Shown: piece after piece, positions 45,501 through 56,728 of the stretch
Numbering within the stretch: the first letter of the stretch is position 1
Layout: each line of letters begins with the position of its first letter
Origin: Anthoceros angustus
Lineage: Eukaryota; Streptophyta; Anthocerotopsida; Anthocerotales; Anthocerotaceae
DNA: 64,000 bases
Assembly: GCA_010909165.1 (NCBI GenBank)
Contig: VJWM01000220.1
Coordinates: 62,001-126,000, forward strand
Direction of reading: 5' to 3'
Program-made: the position numbers and the translations under genes
The notes under the pieces: model-generated
Seen by the model: the letters and a program-made list of their open reading frames with translations, nothing else
Database searches by the model: none
What the model was told of the DNA's origin: nothing

Positions 45501-46958
45501 CCTTGTAATTGCATGTCGGTTTTCGGTATATATAATTAATGTATATATATACCTATATAAGCTTTTAATCCTGTGAAGCGATGGCAATAGGTAGCTGACT
45601 GTAATATATAGCGATTGTAATATGTAACCGTGGCAGCGTGACATTTTTTTAAGAGAATGCGTGACATTTTTGGGATCTGCATCGCTGTGGAGGAATGGCG
45701 GGTGAAGGGGAGGCGAATCTGCCTGCGAACTTGAAGCTGCTGTCCGACGAGGAGTTGGAGGAGAACACTCTGTGGGTATGGAAACATAAGTACGTGTGAT
45801 TAAGGGCACAGGTGACAGTGAAGGAGCATCGAGTATGAGGAGGGAGGTCGAGGAGGCGGGAAAAATTTTGTGTCATGGGAGAGGAGGTGGCGAACAAGGG
45901 CAATTTAACGGTCTTGGCTACACAAGAGAGGGAGAGGTGGGAGCCATATTGAAGACGGAGCGAGGCCACGAACAAGCTTCAACTCATTTACAAGGAGCGC
46001 TCGAGGCGTAAGCGGAGGGATTTCGCTGCCCACAGGCTGTCCAGCAGCGGCTGGTGGAGGCTCGAGGCGAAACAACTTCTCTTGGCCTTGGAGCGGCAAA
46101 AGGCGGAAGTCTTTTGGCCCAAGAAGCCGCTAGTCCTGCGCATGTAGCCATCCTATAACAGTTAGCCGCTTTCTGTGAGCTATGGAAACCCGGCGAAAGC
46201 CACCAGAGCCATTTTGATATATTGTATGATGAGTTTAGAGAATGATCTAGATCATAAGGCATCGTGCTTTAATTAATGGTCTAATGAGTTTAGAGTGATG
46301 TTTGACATGTTGTATAATGAGTTTAAAGTTCGGGTTCCTTGTAATTGCATGTCGGTTTTCTCGGTATATATAATTAATGTATATATATACCTATATAAGC
46401 TTTTAATCCTGTGAAGCGATGGCAATAGGTAGTAATATATAGCGATTGTAATATATAGCGATTGTAATATGTAACCGTGGCGTGACATTTTTAAGAGAAT
46501 GCGTGACATTTTGGGATCTGCATCGCGGAGGAATGGCGGGTGAAGGAGGCGAATCACTGCGAACTTGAAGCTGTCCGACGAGGAGTTGGAGGAGAACACT
46601 GTGGGTATGGAAACATAAGTACTGCGATTAAGGGCACAGGTGAAGGAGCATCGGGAGTATGAGGAGGGAGGTCGAGGAGCAGAAAAATTTTGTGTCGGAG
46701 AGGAGGTCGAACAAGGGCAATTTAACGGTCTTGGCTACACAAGAGAGGGAGAGGGTGGGAGCCATATTGAAGACGGAGCAGGCCACGAACAAGCTTCAAC
46801 TCATTTACAAGGAGCGCTCAGAGCGTAAACGCAGGCGGAGGGATTTCGCTGCCCACCTGAAGCTGCTGTCCAACGAGCAGCTGGTGGAGAGGCTCAAGGA
46901 GCAGAAACAACTTCTCTTGGCCTTGGAGACGGCAAAAGACTGGAAGTCTTTTGCGCCC
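45291..46958. repeat. 0.83-kb tandem duplication private to unit B
   Basis: AGAAGCCGCTAGTCCTGCGC occurs at 45291 and again at 46122, joined directly to the coiled-coil frame of locus 6a (CTTTTGGCCC-AAG). The second copy continues past this junction into the full locus 6b. Unit A is single. The junction shows short homology around AAGAGCC/AAGAAGCC. Confidence 0.85.
45695..46121 (+). pseudogene. Coiled-coil family fragment, locus 6a (unit B)
   Basis: It starts MAGEGEANLPANLKLLSDEE, then ENTLWVWKHK, and is cut at 46121 by the duplication junction. Shifts occur near 45800 and 46000. It is the truncated first copy of locus 6. Confidence 0.6.
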
Positions 46959-47583
46959 AAGAGCCAGGCTGAGGCCAAGCTTCAAGCGATCCGCAAGGAG
47001 CGTAGGGAGCGTGAGCTCAACCGCGAGCCGAGTCGACCTTCCAAAAGAAAGTGGCATGAGATGGCGGATGTTCTCAGGTTTGCAAATTTATAGCTCTCTT
47101 CATACTGCTGTCAAAGGAGAGTCGACGCCATTAAGGTTTGCTGTCCTTGAGCTTGTGCGTGCAGGGAGCATGTCTCTCTTGCAGAGGCGTCGCAATGCTT
47201 CTTGCATGCGGCGAGGGAGAAATTGGAAGCCTGGCAAGAGAGCAGCGGGGCAAAAGGGATGACGTTTGCAGAGATGGATGGACTCAACTCTTGCTTTTTG
47301 GCCATGGCGGAGCTGTTGGAGAAGCAGAAGGAAATCGAGAGGAAGAAAGATGACACGCTGTTGGAGGAACGGGAGGTAGGTGTCGGTGCCAAAGTGGGGA
47401 GCTTGGAGGAGGACAACGCCAAGCTGCCAGAGAATGCAGCTTCTGAACGGACGGCTTAGCCTTAGCGGGAATCGAATGACACAGGGGCGGCGGGAGAAAA
47501 TCAAACTCCGACATCTGCGAAAATGGGACGACACCGATGAGGAAGAGCTAAGCAACAAGGAGAGAAGATTTTTAACGTTGTAG
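46533..47583 (+). CDS. Coiled-coil family protein without RING, locus 6b (unit B)
   Basis: The start at 46533 gives MAGEGGESL; a shift follows. The 46659-47093 frame is open for 144 codons: NKLQLIYKERSERKRRRRD, HLKLLSNEQLVERLKEQ, LLALETAKDWKSFAPKSQ, KLQAIRKERRERELNREP and KRKWHEMADVLRFANL. So the ER-rich motif occurs twice. A further frame (47202-47459) has EKLEAWQESSGAKGMTFAEM and LLEKQKEIERKKDDTLLEE. No RING follows; the tail reads HLRKWDDTDEEELSNKERR in another frame. It may be a RING-less paralogue. A TATATAAG box lies about 130 bp upstream. Confidence 0.65.
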
Positions 47584-48039
47584 GCTGCTTCCCTCTCCAT
47601 TAGTCTAGGTACAGGTTTTGTATCGGAAAGGAGGTTGATCAAGGTAGCAGTTTCTTGACATTGGACCTGTTGTATGATTAATTCTTTGCATACATGTCTC
47701 CGGGCTTTGAATAGCTGTAGGACCTTGCCTTGAATGTGGCGAGGCGGAGGCGACAGTGCCACTTTGTCACACATCTAGCTAATGTCGGTTATGTGAAATT
47801 GAGACATTTGTAGGTAGTACCGTGTAGGCTACACCGAGTTCGGAGTTACATCGGTGGTTGCCAGCATGGGTTATCTAACGATCCTCTCTACATCATTTGC
47901 TTCCCAGTGACAAAGCACGATGATTGCAAAGGCCTTCAGAACTCAAGCAAGAGGCCACAATCAGGCGCTTCAGCTCCATTCGCCACTTGACAAAGCCCTT
48001 CCTGAGTGTACCCTGCAATAGGAGACCTCCATGTCACCA

Positions 48040-48205
48040 CATCCTTCATGCACGACCCAGTGTGAAAACGCCGCGTGCATCTTCCATTTCGCCGAATTTG
48101 GCATACATGTTCACGAGGCAGTTACGAACCACTATTTTCCCTTTCACTCTTTCCACAAGATGTGAGTGCAGCGGCCCGCCCACCTACAGCGCTAGAGTGC
48201 ATGCA
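48040..48205 (-). pseudogene. PPR-like fragment left of Copia 3 (B)
   Basis: The minus strand reads KIVVRNCLVNMYAKFGEMED, then ARGVFTLGR. This is a clear PPR motif with good spacing. It mirrors the plus-strand fragment at 55190-55375 on the other side of the Copia. Confidence 0.65.
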
Positions 48206-48220
48206 CAGACCTTCAGACGG

Positions 48221-48419
48221 TGTAGAAATAAGTAATTATTTATTATCATCCCAAACTAATCATCATTCAAGGTTAGGGTTAGTGAAGCGTTATTGTGAAA
48301 CTCCCAACCGTCACGACTCTCCAGCACCACCTTTCTTGTACCACAAACGGTTTTTGCTCAATTCACTTCTAATACATACGCCATCTCTGGTCGATGCTTG
48401 TACTTGCCATAATTGTTTA
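48221..48419 (+). repeat. 5' LTR of Copia 3
   Basis: This 199-bp LTR starts TGTAGAAATAAG and ends ATAATTGTTTA. It is almost identical to the 3' LTR, which points to recent insertion. Confidence 0.95.
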
Positions 48420-48431
48420 TGGTATCAGAGC
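48420..48431 (+). other. Primer binding site of Copia 3
   Basis: TGGTATCAGAGC is complementary to the 3' end of plant initiator methionine tRNA, the usual primer of plant Copia elements. Confidence 0.85.
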
Positions 48432-48622
48432 GATTCAATCAATTTCATGGCAATCTAGCTTCCTATTTCAGCAGGCCTACTCAACATGAAGAGGCGCCAC
48501 CAATTCTGGCTCATGGAACGTCTTCCAACTGCTGAACGTAGCAAGAAAGACGAGAGATCAGAAAAATGTCAGATTTCTTGCATCTTTCGATGCCTGCTTT
48601 AATGGACTAATCTGCAGAGGAA

Positions 48623-49171
48623 ATGACAAAGAACCATCAGTTCTGTAGGTGTCACTTACCCCAGACATCTACACGAACCTTTTGTTGCTGTAGAAATACC
48701 TGCAACACTAGAATTTGTCATTATCCTCCAGCAGTTGTTCATCAAAGCCACCTACATTGGAATAGAAGAGACACTTTCAGATCTCATAATCTCCTCATAC
48801 CTGTACAAAACAAACTCCAGGCATTAGCAAAAGAAGCTTACGCATACCAACGTGAGACAAAATTCGATAATTTCATGCTACACAAGCAAATAGGGAAGTT
48901 AGAACACAAGATTAAGCAGCTAGAAAGCCAATTCCGTCAATTTCAAATTTCAGTAGTTACAGGATCCAACGTAGACACACCTATTTACTCTGCACGAGAT
49001 CCCGTAGTGTCTTACATGCCAATTACATCCAAATTGGCTTATACACCTCCTGCTGAACCTGTAGATCTTGCCTCTTACCAACATCTACCAGAGCCTGTAG
49101 AGATGACTCTTATAGGTCTAGCTTCTATGTTAGACTCAGATTCAACTACCAAGGATAGCTACATCCTGTAG
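48623..49171 (+). CDS. Copia 3 pre-gag ORF, coiled coil
   Basis: This open frame of 182 codons lies between primer site and gag. The central part (LQALAKEAYAYQRETKFDN and LEHKIKQLESQFRQFQI) is a clear coiled coil. It is followed by a proline-containing segment and the end ASMLDSDSTTKDSYIL. The first 40 residues are Cys/His-rich and may be untranslated leader. It is not part of standard Copia polyproteins. It is equivalent in place to 20992-21492 in Copia 1. Function unknown; it could assist particle assembly. Confidence 0.5.
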   Translation: MTKNHQFCRCHLPQTSTRTFCCCRNTCNTRICHYPPAVVHQSHLHWNRRDTFRSHNLLIPVQNKLQALAKEAYAYQRETKFDNFMLHKQIGKLEHKIKQLESQFRQFQISVVTGSNVDTPIYSARDPVVSYMPITSKLAYTPPAEPVDLASYQHLPEPVEMTLIGLASMLDSDSTTKDSYIL

Positions 49172-49237
49172 TCTTGCTGTCTTTAAAAGGATAGCTACCA
49201 GTAACCCTAGTTTTTCATTAACATCAGTACCCAAACC

Positions 49238-52200
49238 ATGGCTACTGGTTCTCAACAGACATCTACCATAGTTGGTAGCATTCCTCCTAGGGTAGAAATT
49301 AAGGACAGGGACAGATTTAATGGTACTGATTTTGCTACTTGGGAAATGAGAATGGTAGCTATCTTAGAAGAACAGGAATTAATGGATGTAGTGGATGGGA
49401 CTCTAGCAAGACCCGTTACACCTACTCCTAAACCTGCTGCTGGCAGCCCAGCTGCCCTAGTGATAACAGCATGGCATAAGAAGGACAAAAGGGCTAGAAA
49501 CATTCTTCTTTCTGCCCTAGACAGAAACATGATGTCACATACTCAGGGCCAAACAACAGCTGCTGTAGTATGGACCGTCTTCAAAGATATGTTTTCTGCC
49601 AAAGACCCCATGGCTCACCTTAATGCCACTAGACAATTATACACAATGAGAATGAAAGAGACGGATACCATAGAGCACCATGTGCATAGGTTTCGGACTC
49701 TGAGGGCCAAGCTTGCTTCTGCTGATCCAGCCGGATCCACGCTTACAGAACTTCAAGCTGCCAATATACTGCTCTCATCTCTTCCTGCAAGCTACCGTAC
49801 TATAGTCAGTACTTAGGCTTCGGTATTAAGACAAGCTGCAAAAGTAGCACCTGCTGGACGTGCTCCAGCCATTACCTTATCAGAGATTATTGGAGCTCTG
49901 CTTGAAGAAGAGTCTAGCAGAACAGGAACAGGCCGTGCTTCCTCCTCCCATCAACAACAGCATGTCTTGTATACCTCTAGGGGAAGAGGACGAGGCAGAG
50001 GCGGTTTCCGGCCAAGACACCCCTATAGTGGACCTGGAAATAGCTCCACATCTGGACAGCGGAAGGCAAAAGGCCCCTGTAACTGGTGCCGCATACCTGG
50101 TCACTATGAACACGAGTGCCGAAAGAAACTTGCAGGAGAGCCCCGTCGTCCTGCAACAGAAACACATATGGTTAGATCAAACCCTAATAACAAGGCACCA
50201 GCTATACTTGCAGTCTGTCTGTCACTTACCAAGGCAGAAAAATCTATGTGGTTCTTTGACTCAGGTGCAACTAACCACATCTGTCAATCAAAAGACATGT
50301 TCATGACTTATACAAAATCTGCCACTAGCCAATTCGTGCTCTTAGGTGATGACAGTGGATTATCCATAGAAGGATCAGGGCAAGTCCTGCTTACCCTCAA
50401 TTGTGGACAGCAGGTCATCCTACTAGGAGTCCTACATGTTCCACACATGACAAAAAATTTGTTATCAGTTCATAAGCTTACAACTGAACATCCACTGCAG
50501 TTAATTTTTAGACCAGGGTCCTGCACCCTAACACCAGCAAATCAGAACTCACCTATATTAGCAGTAGGAGTCCCATACCATGGTCTCTATAGCCTGCAAA
50601 TTACAACACCAGAATCATTACATAAGGCCAATGTTGCTGATGCAAAGCCCGATGTTAGTCCTACTTTCCTATGGCACTGTCGCCTATGCCACCCAAGTCC
50701 AGCTTTTCTACAGAGGGTTGTTCAACATCCAGAACTGTACAAAGATGGACTTACCCTTACACTTGAAGATGGCACCTTCTGCGAGAGCTGCCAATATGGG
50801 AAGATAACACAGAAACCTTATAATGATCCTGAACCAACCAAGGCTACTACCCTGCTGGAAGTTGTCCATTCGGACATTTGTGGACCCATGTCCACACAAT
50901 CTCTAGGGGGAGCCATCTATTTCTTATCTTTTATGGATGAATGGAGTCATTATTGCCAGCTCTATTATTTACATAGCCGCCAGCAGATTTATGCCAAGTT
51001 TGTTGAATATGTGGCTATGGCTGAAGCTCAAACGGGATGCACCATTAAGCGTTTACGAAGTGACAATGCCAAGGAATATGTGAGCGGAGACTTCAGTGCA
51101 TTTTGCAAACAAAAGGGCATAATACACCAATTAACAGTTCCATATCATCCGCCCCAAAATCCATTTGCAGAGCGCTATAACAGGACTTTGCAAGAAAGGA
51201 CAAGAGCCACACTCACTTTGGCAGGACTTACAAGGGGATATTGGGCGGAGGCAGTGGACTCTGTCAACTATGTTACCAACAGGTTGCCTCTAAAGCCTTT
51301 TTTTGACATAACACCTTTTCAGAGATGGACTGGTCACAAACCTCGTATCAGTCACCTCAGAATCTTCGGAGCAGCAGCCTATGCATACATACCAGCAGAC
51401 AAGCGAAGGAGGATGGACAACAAAGCCACAAAGCATATATTCGTTGGCTATTCAGATACGGTGAAAGGATACAAGCTTTATAATCCCTCTACCAGGGAGC
51501 TATCCATAGCACGTAGTGTAAGCTTTAATGAATCCTATATCCTGCAGTCCCACGAGAAGTTAGTATCCAGTTATGACACTCTGCATGCAGTCACCATACA
51601 TGGCCATACACCTATACATGAAGACAATTTACCCTATTCAGATTTAGACAGTGACCACGTGTTTTTTGAGCCAGAGACAGCTGCAGTTTTGCCTGCAGCC
51701 CCTGATCCACTTGGTCATAATAGTGATCAGCCTGATGAGGCCACTGTCCAAGCTGATGAGTTGGAGATGGATCCAGCAGAATCTGATATACCAATTCAAC
51801 CTGCACATGATGAACCACTCGAACATGAGTATAATTATGCTGAACAGCCAGCCATGCATGATTTCGCTGAACAGCCAGCTAGGCAGGATTTGGCCACAGA
51901 TGAACCAATTCCTCTACGACGCTCAGCCAGGATACACAGACCACGTTCAGAATGGCTAAATCCTCCAATGAACCTTTCAGCTTTCGCATCAGACTCTACA
52001 AGGGAAAGTCTTGAACAGATGGCTCGACACATGGCTTATACTGTTATGGAACCACCTGATACTCCAATGACCTACAAGGAGGCTCTCGCCTCACCACAAC
52101 AATCAGATTGGCAAAAGGCAATCGACAGCGAATATAAATCACTCATGGACAACCAAACATGGAAACTGGTTAGATTACCTCTAGGGCGTAAGGCAATTAC

Positions 52201-53302
52201 CTCCAAGTGGGTTTTTAAGTTGAAGCTAAACCCAGATGGTTCTGTTGCCCGTTACAAGGCACGTTTGGTCGCCAGAGGATACACACAAGTACAAGGGCTC
52301 GATTATAACGAGACTTTCAGTCCTGTGGTGAAGCCCACCTCTATGAGGATACTCCTCTGCTATGCCATTCAGCACAATTTACTAGTCCACCAGATGGACG
52401 TTAAAACAGCCTTTTTAAACGGTCCCCTGGACGAGACCATCTTCATGACACAGCCAGAAGGATATGTGTTTGATCCAGACCTTGTGTGTAAACTGCTGAA
52501 GTTATTATATGGGCTGAAACAATCAGCTCGCATATGGAACGGACGAGCTGACAAGAAGCTTCGAGCTTTGGGTTTTGAACCTCTCACAGCAGATTGCAGC
52601 GTGTATGTCCTGCGTACAGCAAACGGATTATGTATCATTGCGCTGTATGTAGATGATAATTTCATATTCGCTAGCAGCCAGGAAATTCTCACACAAGTTA
52701 AAAAGGACTTAGCTGAAGAGTGGGATATGACTGATGTTGGTCCTCTACGTTTTGCTCTTGGAATCCAATTCCATTTTAATCCCATTGATGCTTCGGTGAC
52801 CCTACATCAAGAGCACTTCATTAGACAAATTCTGAACAAGTTTCAGCTACAAGATATTAATCCTGTTGCCACCCCTGTTGCTGTTGGAGAAAAGCTCTCA
52901 ATAGCAGACTGCCCAACAACAGAGGCGGAAAAATATGAAATGTCTCAAATACCTTATAGGGAGGTTGTCGGGAGTCTTCTATACCTTGCAGGATGGACAC
53001 GTCCTGATATTTCTCTAGCAACAGGCGTTGTATCACGTTATTTATCAAACCCTGGCAAGCGACACTGGATCGCTGTAAAGAGAATCCTACGCTATTTAAA
53101 AGGAACTAGGCATCTATGTCTCAGGTATACTAAAGCACAAGACTTTACACTTACCTGCTACACGGATGCAGACTGGGCGGTGATGTGGATGGACGAGCTG
53201 ACAAGAAGCTTCGAGCTTTGGGTTTTGAACCTCTCACAGCAGATTGCAGCATGTATGTCCTGCGTACAGCAAACGGATTATGTATCATTGCGCTGTATGT
53301 AG
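49238..53302 (+). pseudogene. Copia 3 gag-pol polyprotein, one in-frame TAG
   Basis: A single frame covers gag (MATGSQQTSTIVGSIPPRVE; UBN2-type) to RNase H, with one TAG at 49814-49816 near the end of the capsid part. Then come the CCHC knuckle (CNWCRIPGHYEHEC), protease (FFDSGATNHIC), the pre-integrase zinc box (HCRLCH...CESC) and integrase (HSDICGPM, RLRSDNAKEYV, NPFAERYNRTLQE). Next are the Copia RT (KWVFKLKLNPDGSV, LYVDDNFIFAS) and the start of RNase H (CYTDADWA). The frame leaves RNase H at about 53180 because of the 650-bp duplication and stops at 53302. The element is therefore probably not autonomous. Confidence 0.92.
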
Positions 53303-53840
53303 ATGATAATTTCATATTCGCTAGCAGCCAGGAAATTCTCACACAAGTTAAAAGGACTTAGCTGAAGAGTGGGATATGACTGATGTTGGTCCTCTACGTT
53401 TTGCTCTTGGAATCCAATTCCATTTTAATCCCATTGATGCTTCGGTGACCCTACATCAAGAGCACTTCATTAGACAAATTCTGAACAAGTTTCAGCTACA
53501 AGATATCAATCCTGTTGCCACCCCTGTCGCTGCTGGAGAAAAGCTCTCAATAGCAGACTGCCCAACAACAGAGGCGGACAAATATGAAATGTCTTAAATA
53601 CCTTATAGGGAGGTTGTCGGGAGTCTTCTATACCTTGCAGGATGGACACGTCCTGATATTTCTCTAGCAACAGGCGTTGTATCACGTTATTTATCAAACC
53701 CTGGCAAGCGACACTGGATCGCTGTAAAGAGAATCCTACGCTATTTAAAAGGAACTAGGCATCTATGTCTCAGGTATACTAAAGCACAAGACTTTACACT
53801 TACCTGCTACACGGATGCAGACTGGGCCGGTGATGTGGAT
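52541..53840 (+). repeat. 650-bp tandem duplication inside Copia 3 pol
   Basis: Copy 1 is 52541-53190 and copy 2 is 53191-53840; both start GGACGAGCTGACAAGAAGC. GGACG is also present just after copy 2 (53841), so 5-bp microhomology marks the junction. Each copy has lost one base somewhere and copy 2 has a TAA at about 53594, so the polyprotein is interrupted. Confidence 0.93.
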
Positions 53841-54302
53841 GGACGGAAGTCCATAGCTGCCTACTACAATCTCCTTTGTGGATCTGCCATAAGTTGGCAA
53901 AGCAAAAAGCTTAACACTATCAGCCTTTCATCTACGGAAGCAGAATACAGTGCTTTATCCTTGGCAACCCGCGAGATCAGCTGGATACGTCAATTCCTCA
54001 CAGACATTAAAGTACCCCAGACTAGCCCTACGACATTACAATGTGACAACCAGTCGGCAATCGCGCTATCCGCTAATCCTATTCTACATGCCAGATCAAA
54101 GCACGTAGAAATTCAGTTTCACTATATCAGGCAAGCCGTTGAACAGAAGATCATAGCTTTAATTTATGTGCAAACAGCCCAAAACGTGGCAGACCTGCTT
54201 ACAAAAGGCCTAAGCAAGCAGCTGCATGAGCAGCACAGACTCTCCTTGGGTCTAACAGACGTTACTTATCTCAAGGCTGACGGCAAACATGCAACTGGGT
54301 AG
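53835..54302 (+). pseudogene. Copia 3 RNase H C-terminal part
   Basis: This open frame of 155 codons continues from the duplication: DGRKSIAAYYNLLCGSAISW, SLSSTEAEYSALSLATREIS (catalytic Glu), CDNQSAIALSANPILHARS (Asp) and KHVEIQFHYIR. It ends LTKGLSKQLHEQHRLSLGL. It would be the normal end of the polyprotein. Confidence 0.88.
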
Positions 54303-54858
54303 TCCGATTACAGGTCGCTACAGCTTGCAGGAGTTGGGGCAATTTCGCAGTGGATACCTCTTATGTTTCTAGCAGGCGAGTTCAACCGCTCCAGTATCTG
54401 CAGCAAGCCCACATGTCAGACCCTGCAGCAACCTGGATGAAGCTCAAAGCACACAACAAATCAGTTTGCAGCAGCGGCGTACCCTCTTTTTTTTCTCACT
54501 TAATTTCGGACAGCAACACCTAGCATGCAGTTTCTGGGCATGAGCCAAAGCTCTGTGCCTGTTATGGGCAGACTCACGCGAGTCATATGGGGCAGCATCT
54601 CCTCTCCAAGCTGCAAGCTACGTCGTTTTTGCTCTTTTCTCCTTAGGGACTTCACAGGCGCAGCAGCCATGTAATGTGGCGTTGCTCACCATCTCATGCC
54701 CGGCTTAAGCTCTCGCGACTGTCCGTTTTCTTTTTGAGCCGCGGGACTATGTATGGTCGAGAATTCACGTTCACGACAACCACAGAAGACGCGCAGCCTT
54801 ATCAACAACCTTATCCATTTTTAACCCGTAATGATCCTCAGTTAGGTTTGAGAGGGGG
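54303..54858 (+). other. Copia 3 3' untranslated region and polypurine tract
   Basis: This long non-coding segment lies between RNase H and the 3' LTR. It ends in the polypurine tract GAGAGGGGG (54850-54858). No ORF with a recognisable domain is seen. Confidence 0.7.
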
Positions 54859-55057
54859 TGTAGAAATAAGTAATTATTTATTATCATCCCAAACTAATCA
54901 TCATTCAAGGTTAGGGTTAGTGAAGCGTTATTGTGAAACTCCCAACCGTCACGACTCTCCAGCACCACCTTTCTTGTACCACAAACGTTTTTTGCTCAAT
55001 TCACTTCTAATACATACGCCATCTCTGGTCGATGCTTGTACTTGCCATAATTGTTTA
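54859..55057 (+). repeat. 3' LTR of Copia 3
   Basis: This is the 199-bp partner of 48221-48419, followed by TSD GACGG (55058-55062). Confidence 0.95.
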
Positions 55058-55189
55058 GACGGCAAGCTCATGTAACATGGTCAGCCACAATTAGGCCCCT
55101 CCCGGTCCACTTGCCCATACACAACAAGCGCCTTTTGCCTCCAGTTCTCCATCATTGGGCATTACTCCAGTTCTCCGAATTTTGCATAC

Positions 55190-55375
55190 ATGTCCACCAG
55201 GCAGGTGCCCTTCTGAAGGTCTGTGCATGCACTGGTGCGTTACATCTTTGGAACGAGGACTGCAAGATAAAATACTGGTTGGTAACCGCCTCGTGAACAG
55301 GTGTGCCAAATTCGACGAAATGGAAGATGCACGCGGGGTTTTGACACTGCTTGGGCATGGAAGGACATGTAGAGC
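55190..55375 (+). pseudogene. PPR-like fragment right of Copia 3
   Basis: It is the same fragment as 28060-28240 (GLQDKILVGNRLVN, EMEDARGV). One missing T compared with 28210 changes the last codons. Confidence 0.63.
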
Positions 55376-55809
55376 TCTTATTGCAGGTAGATGTGCTGTA
55401 AAAGCAGCTGGCTGGCCAGTCTGCAGGCACGCGAGAGTGTCAACACTAGCAACTGGCTTTGCACATTCAAGGCAAGCTCCTACAAACAGCTCTTCATTCA
55501 AAGCCCAGAGACATGTCTGCAAAGAATTAATCGTGTGGATAACAAGCAAATGTGGCTACCGGCTTTGTTCGTGGGTACCTTGTTCAACCAGCGCTCCTCT
55601 CTAACAAAAACCGGTATGCACCCAGACTAGCTGGAGAGGAGGAGCATGCCTATACAAGACGAGGTGAAAAAATCTCTTGTCCCTCGTTGCTTAGCTCTCC
55701 CTTCGCTTAGTCTTGGCCAGCTTACTTCTTAGTGTTGTCCTTACCTCTTCCCTTGCTGGTTTCGTCTAAGTTTTTCTGTGATGATGGCAGAGTTCAGCAG
55801 ACAAAGCGG

Positions 55810-55832
55810 GTCCCAGGTTAGAAAATTGGGAC
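55810..55832 (-). other. Post-stop stem-loop, locus 1 (C)
   Basis: GTCCCA and TGGGAC arms are as in units A and B. Confidence 0.55.
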
Positions 55833-55848
55833 AGCAGCAGTACCACTA

Positions 55849-56410
55849 CTATGCCACATACAAGGCCATTGATCCGGTGATGGGGTCTGTGCAAGTAGGG
55901 CAAGTAGGGTCTGGTCCCTGTGCCGCTGCATGCACGAGTAATGAAAGCAAGGTAAGACCACGGTGTTCCTGGCCTCCACAAAGCAGATCTTACACATATT
56001 TTTCTCCTGCTCCGCCTCCAGGTCGGACGCAATTTGCTAACGCTCATTCCTAAGGTCAAGTGCAGCCGTTCGTTCAGAGGCTATATTCTCTCGCCTCCAT
56101 GCTTTGCAGCTCGGAAACAACTGTTGCATGCCTTGCCTCCTCTCTCCCGCATTAGCGCGGCCTCCTCTCCCTTCCTCATTCTCCTTTTCCACTATCTGCG
56201 CCATGGCCATGGTGGAGGAGCCAGCTCATCAAGCTCCTCCAACTTCATCCCCTGTACCTCGCCGCTCGCTTGCCAGGCTTCTGGTTTTCCGCCCTGCATG
56301 CAGAGCCTCGTGCAGAGACATCCTCCTGCACTCCGTGGCCCCTCCTTGGGAATTCGCCCGTTAGTGGCATTGTCAATTTCACTGTCCCTCCTCCACATCC
56401 GATTTTCAAG
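55849..56410 (-). pseudogene. Coiled-coil/RING protein, locus 1 (unit C), decayed
   Basis: It is equivalent to 251-800, with the same RING damage and frameshift. An upstream frame retains KPEAWQASGEVQGMKLEELD, the EKLEAWQ-type motif shared with loci 1' and 6. Confidence 0.68.
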
Positions 56411-56541
56411 AAGGGAGGGCTTTGCACAAGGAAGGTAGAAGGTAGGACGGTATCTCTAAACCTGCAGACCTTTGAGAAGGAAGGTAGGAAGGTAGCTCTA
56501 AACCTCCTGCAGACCTGTGAGAAGGAAGGTTTGTCCCTAAT

Positions 56542-56635
56542 CACATGTGATAAGGGGATGTGTCACATCTTGCCCTTATCACATGTGCGGTGTCTGCAAT
56601 CGCATGTGCTTGCCCATGTGATTACAGACACCCGC
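56542..56635. repeat. Paired hairpins (C)
   Basis: The same two inverted repeats as 938-1031. The second arm has lost one G (GCGGTGTCTG). Here the following sequence is not deleted. Confidence 0.75.
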
Positions 56636-56728
56636 CGCCTATTCATACATATATGCAACGGGTGTCTGTACGCCTCTGCCTTGCATGTAGGTTGAGGATA
56701 CTGGGCTCTGCATCACGGCTGGCGAGGA

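Larger units (their letters stand above)
48221..55057 (+). mobile_element. Copia element 3, young, TSD GACGG
   Basis: The 199-bp LTRs (48221-48419 and 54859-55057) differ at about one base. They are flanked by GACGG (48216-48220 and 55058-55062). The primer site TGGTATCAGAGC (48420-48431) fits initiator Met tRNA and the polypurine tract GAGAGGGGG ends at 54858. The LTR begins TG and ends TA. Inside are a pre-gag ORF, gag, protease, integrase, RT and RNase H in Ty1/copia order. The coding part has one TAG in gag and a 650-bp tandem duplication in RT/RNase H. The target without insertion is visible in unit A (22026-22038). Confidence 0.96.
28465..55596. repeat. Tandem array unit B
   Basis: This is a second complete unit, colinear with unit A. 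Positions 28465-47745 match 1-16806. Positions 47760-48220 match 21585-22042. Positions 55063-55596 match 27936-28464. It lacks the minus-strand Copia of unit A but has its own Copia (48221-55057). It also has two private tandem duplications, one with copies starting at 41162 and 42453, the other with copies starting at 45291 and 46122. Its coding frames are generally better preserved than those of unit A. Confidence 0.93.
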
